Assembly (NCBI GenBank): GCA_038046465.1
Contig: JBBSWB010000061.1
Span: forward strand, 1 to 6,902
Origin: JBBSWB01 sp038046465
GTDB taxonomy: Archaea > Nanobdellota > Nanobdellia > Woesearchaeales > GW2011-AR9
Direction of reading: 5' to 3'
DNA: 6,902 bases
Shown: in pieces, positions 6,132-6,902 of the stretch
Layout of the letters: each line of letters begins with the position of its first letter
Position numbering within the stretch: position 1 is the stretch's first letter
Translations under genes and position numbers: made by a program
The notes under the pieces: model-generated
What the model was told of the DNA's origin: nothing
Database searches by the model: none
What the model saw: the letters and a program-made list of their open reading frames with translations, nothing else

Positions 6132-6800
6132 ATGGTAAAAAAAGCAAAAGAAAGAAGGATTACCAAAATTCTTCCTACTGAAAATGAAGTTAAGGCTTGG
6201 TTACTTAACACTCTCCAGCATACCTGCCAGGTAGAGTACTTTTTAGGCATATTTAATCTAGGGAAGCATGATCCGGAACGGCCGCACGACTTAGTCGGAC
6301 CAGGAAATAAATATGAATGGGGGGTAGTGAAAGGTTTAGCTTTACAATACCGCAACCCGGAACCGGATTTTGAAACTTACATATTGCCCTCTTTAAAGTT
6401 GCATCGGCAGCAATACCATCATCAAAAATGGAATGAAACTGATCCAATCGATAAAACTAAACCCCTTCCTAAAGCTTCTAAAGGGGATTTACAGGTTGGG
6501 GCCATAGATGCAGTTTGTTCTTTGTTAGAAAATCGGGCTTATCAAGGCGGACCCCACAAATATGAGAGCATTCTTGAAATTGCTCAAGATAATTCTAAGA
6601 ATACCCCCCATAAATCTTTATGGATGTTAAGAGTCATCCCGGAAATGAGAAAATTAATCCAGCCGGATTTAAAATCAATCGTTGCTTTGATCGGGTTTCC
6701 CAACATTGGGCTTAAACCAAAAGTTTACGATTCAATTGTCCAGCGGACTACCGAAGCGGCGGAATTGTTAAGAAGGGAACGCGGATATTTATTAGAATAA
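6132..6800 (+). CDS. His/Asp-rich protein with HD-hydrolase-like pattern
   Basis: The protein has 222 residues and no signal peptide or membrane span, so it is probably cytoplasmic. Its N-terminus is basic (MVKKAKERRITK). The ordered residues H30, HD at 52-53 (HDLVGPGNKY; another HD lies at 46-47), H91, HH at 96-97 (LHRQQYHHQKWNE) and D126 (AIDAVCSLLENR) recall the H...HD...H...HH...D metal-binding order of HD-superfamily phosphohydrolases. The HHQKWNE stretch resembles the HHExxDG region of HD-GYP proteins and the His-rich segment of the uncharacterised DUF5662 family. If this is right, it would be a metal-dependent hydrolase acting on a phosphorylated compound, but no substrate can be named. 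The C-terminal third (160-222) is helical, with IVALIGFPNIGLKPKVYD. The start is supported by TATA spacing. It is a separate unit from the upstream Lrp-type gene, 107 nt away with its own promoter. Coding is confident; the family is tentative. Confidence 0.88.
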   Translation: MVKKAKERRITKILPTENEVKAWLLNTLQHTCQVEYFLGIFNLGKHDPERPHDLVGPGNKYEWGVVKGLALQYRNPEPDFETYILPSLKLHRQQYHHQKWNETDPIDKTKPLPKASKGDLQVGAIDAVCSLLENRAYQGGPHKYESILEIAQDNSKNTPHKSLWMLRVIPEMRKLIQPDLKSIVALIGFPNIGLKPKVYDSIVQRTTEAAELLRRERGYLLE

Positions 6801-6900
6801 GTATTTTAGGCAGATACTCTTGTTTATTCTTAGGTTAATTTTGATTCTTATTCTCCGCCAAGAATACTGCGTGGTCTGACAAGTCGTGGAAGACCCGCAG
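6800..6900. other. Run of three adjacent small inverted repeats at the right edge
   Basis: AGTAT/ATACT pair across 6800-6818. TATTCTT at 6825-6831 pairs with AAGAATA at 6860-6866, with GG/CC adding two pairs past a bulged A. CTGCG and GGTCT at 6867-6877 pair with AGACC and CGCAG at 6891-6900, with one bulged T. The first could help terminate the HD-like gene, since CTTGTTTATTCTT follows it. The others could be a structured RNA or fold within a coding region; no RNA family was recognised. Confidence 0.35.
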
Positions 6901-6902
6901 TT
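6835..6902 (-). CDS. Possible C-terminus of a convergent gene, cut by right edge
   Basis: One minus-strand frame is open from the window edge to a TAA at 6837-6835 and ends LRVFHDLSDHAVFLAENKNQN. Its mix of hydrophobic and charged residues looks protein-like. The piece is only about 21 codons, and a second minus-strand frame (ending RPRSILGGE, stop at 6850-6848) and one plus-strand frame are also open, so the choice is uncertain. No function can be given. Confidence 0.25.
   Translation of the reverse strand, partial: LRVFHDLSDHAVFLAENKNQN

Noticed and set aside
6125..6447. Minus-strand ORFs opposite the HD-like gene
   Set aside because: They are shadows of a well-supported plus-strand gene with a clear promoter.

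Overview
The window looks like a piece of an AT-rich archaeal genome, most plausibly a small-genome DPANN-type lineage (Pacearchaeota/Woesearchaeota-like). The lineage is an inference. The archaeal assignment rests on three things: a full-length archaeal/eukaryal-type leucyl-tRNA synthetase, a Lrp/AsnC-type regulator, and TATA boxes centred about 27-29 nt upstream of start codons that lack Shine-Dalgarno sequences, which is the layout of leaderless archaeal transcripts.

Layout, left to right. Positions 1-481 (minus) hold the N-terminal 160 residues of an unrecognised charged protein that runs off the left edge. Positions 482-630 are intergenic, with a palindromic TATA region for that gene and a degenerate 23-24 nt tandem repeat just past the 3' end of leuS. 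Positions 631-3483 (minus) are leuS. Positions 3484-3669 hold the leuS promoter and a GC-rich hairpin. Positions 3670-4894 (minus) hold a two-gene cassette: a 37-codon ORF overlapping by 11 nt a 373-residue protein I do not recognise. Parts of this cassette are markedly more GC-rich than the flanking genes. Positions 4895-5022 are a divergent intergenic region. Positions 5023-6024 (plus) encode a regulator made of two complete Lrp/AsnC units in tandem. Positions 6132-6800 (plus) encode a His/Asp-rich protein with an HD-hydrolase-like residue pattern. Positions 6801-6902 contain consecutive small hairpins and possibly the C-terminus of a convergent minus-strand gene.

How the genes relate. leuS is housekeeping: it charges tRNA-Leu and edits mischarged tRNA. 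The tandem Lrp regulator has an AT-rich near-palindrome exactly between its TATA box and start codon, so autoregulation is likely. It is divergent from the unknown cassette and could control it. The cassette differs from its neighbours in base composition and in using a Shine-Dalgarno-like site and overlapping reading frames rather than a leaderless start, so it is the best candidate here for an acquired or undescribed system. No tRNA, rRNA, CRISPR array, transposase or integrase was recognised.
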